From positions 1-5,213 of the forward strand of contig JAJPXR010000052.1 in assembly GCA_021205375.1 (NCBI GenBank): a stretch of DNA of 5,213 nt. Reading direction: 5' to 3'. A model generated the notes under the pieces. The model saw only the letters and a list, made by a program, of their open reading frames with translations, was not told where the DNA came from and did not search any database. Shown one piece after another: positions 5,162-5,213 of this stretch (positions are counted from its first letter, which is position 1; each line of letters begins with the position of its first letter). Source of the stretch: Clostridiales bacterium (lineage in GTDB: Bacteria; Bacillota; Clostridia; Oscillospirales; Oscillospiraceae). The position numbers and the translations under genes were made by a program.

Positions 5162-5213
5162 GGTTCTATGTCAAGAGTTGGGGCAGAGAAAAATAACCCG
5201 CAAAAATAGTGAA
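5162..5213. mobile_element. Possible end of an ISL3-like insertion sequence (edge of window)
   Basis: The run beginning GGTTCTATGTCAAGAGTTGG resembles, from memory, the terminal inverted repeats of ISL3-family elements, which often start GGnTCTnTGTCAA. No transposase is visible because the window ends 52 bp later, and the other end and target duplication cannot be checked. This is a tentative call based on recollection. Confidence 0.25.

Noticed and set aside
1..5213. Search for CRISPR arrays, tRNA or rRNA genes, toxin-antitoxin or defence genes
   Set aside because: I saw no regularly spaced repeats, cloverleaf-like segments or motifs of such systems in the window.

Overview
The window looks like a stretch of Bacillota chromosome, probably a gut-type Clostridia such as Oscillospiraceae or a relative. 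The reasons are strong AGGAGG-type ribosome binding sites, GC-rich coding sequence with a more AT-rich intergenic region, and a Gram-positive style sugar PTS locus led by a PRD regulator. The taxon is inferred from style only.

All recognisable genes lie on the minus strand and read from right to left. They are a 683-residue MtlR/LicR-type PRD transcriptional activator (4412-2361), an ascorbate-type PTS EIIA (2209-1784), an UlaA-family EIIC permease (1727-332) and an UlaB-like EIIB that runs off the left edge (248-1). Together they are a complete EII(A-C-B) set of the ascorbate (EII-Asc/Sga) superfamily with its own regulator. In the expected phosphate flow, HPr charges EIIA at His64, EIIA charges EIIB at Cys10, and EIIB phosphorylates the sugar as EIIC imports it. 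The regulator senses this chain through two PRDs, an EIIB-like domain and an EIIA-like domain. Catabolic genes are probably beyond the left edge. The true substrate cannot be read from the sequence.

The EIIC gene is split by an exact 4-bp tandem duplication (GGATGGAT on the plus strand, 1588-1595). Removing one copy restores a 463-residue UlaA-length protein. As written, the transporter is broken, unless this is a sequencing error or a reversible slippage allele.

Two promoters can be proposed, one before the regulator (TTGTTT-17-TATAAT) and one between the regulator and EIIA (extended -10 TGCTAGGAT with a poor -35). Both carry the same 10-mer, TTGCACAAAC, upstream in the same orientation. 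The gap to the -10 box is 52 bp in one and 42 bp in the other, a difference of about one helical turn. This makes it a good candidate operator for the PRD activator.

The right end, about 4500-5213, is more AT-rich and holds no convincing gene. It contains a likely minus-strand terminator (4756-4795), a doubtful 77-codon ORF, a long GC-rich hairpin with a GTAA tetraloop (5104-5141), and a sequence at the very edge that may be the end of an ISL3-like insertion sequence. I see no defence system, CRISPR array, tRNA or rRNA. The locus is a fairly ordinary carbohydrate operon, and its most interesting points are the frameshift, the shared operator candidate and the changed substrate-site residues in EIIC.
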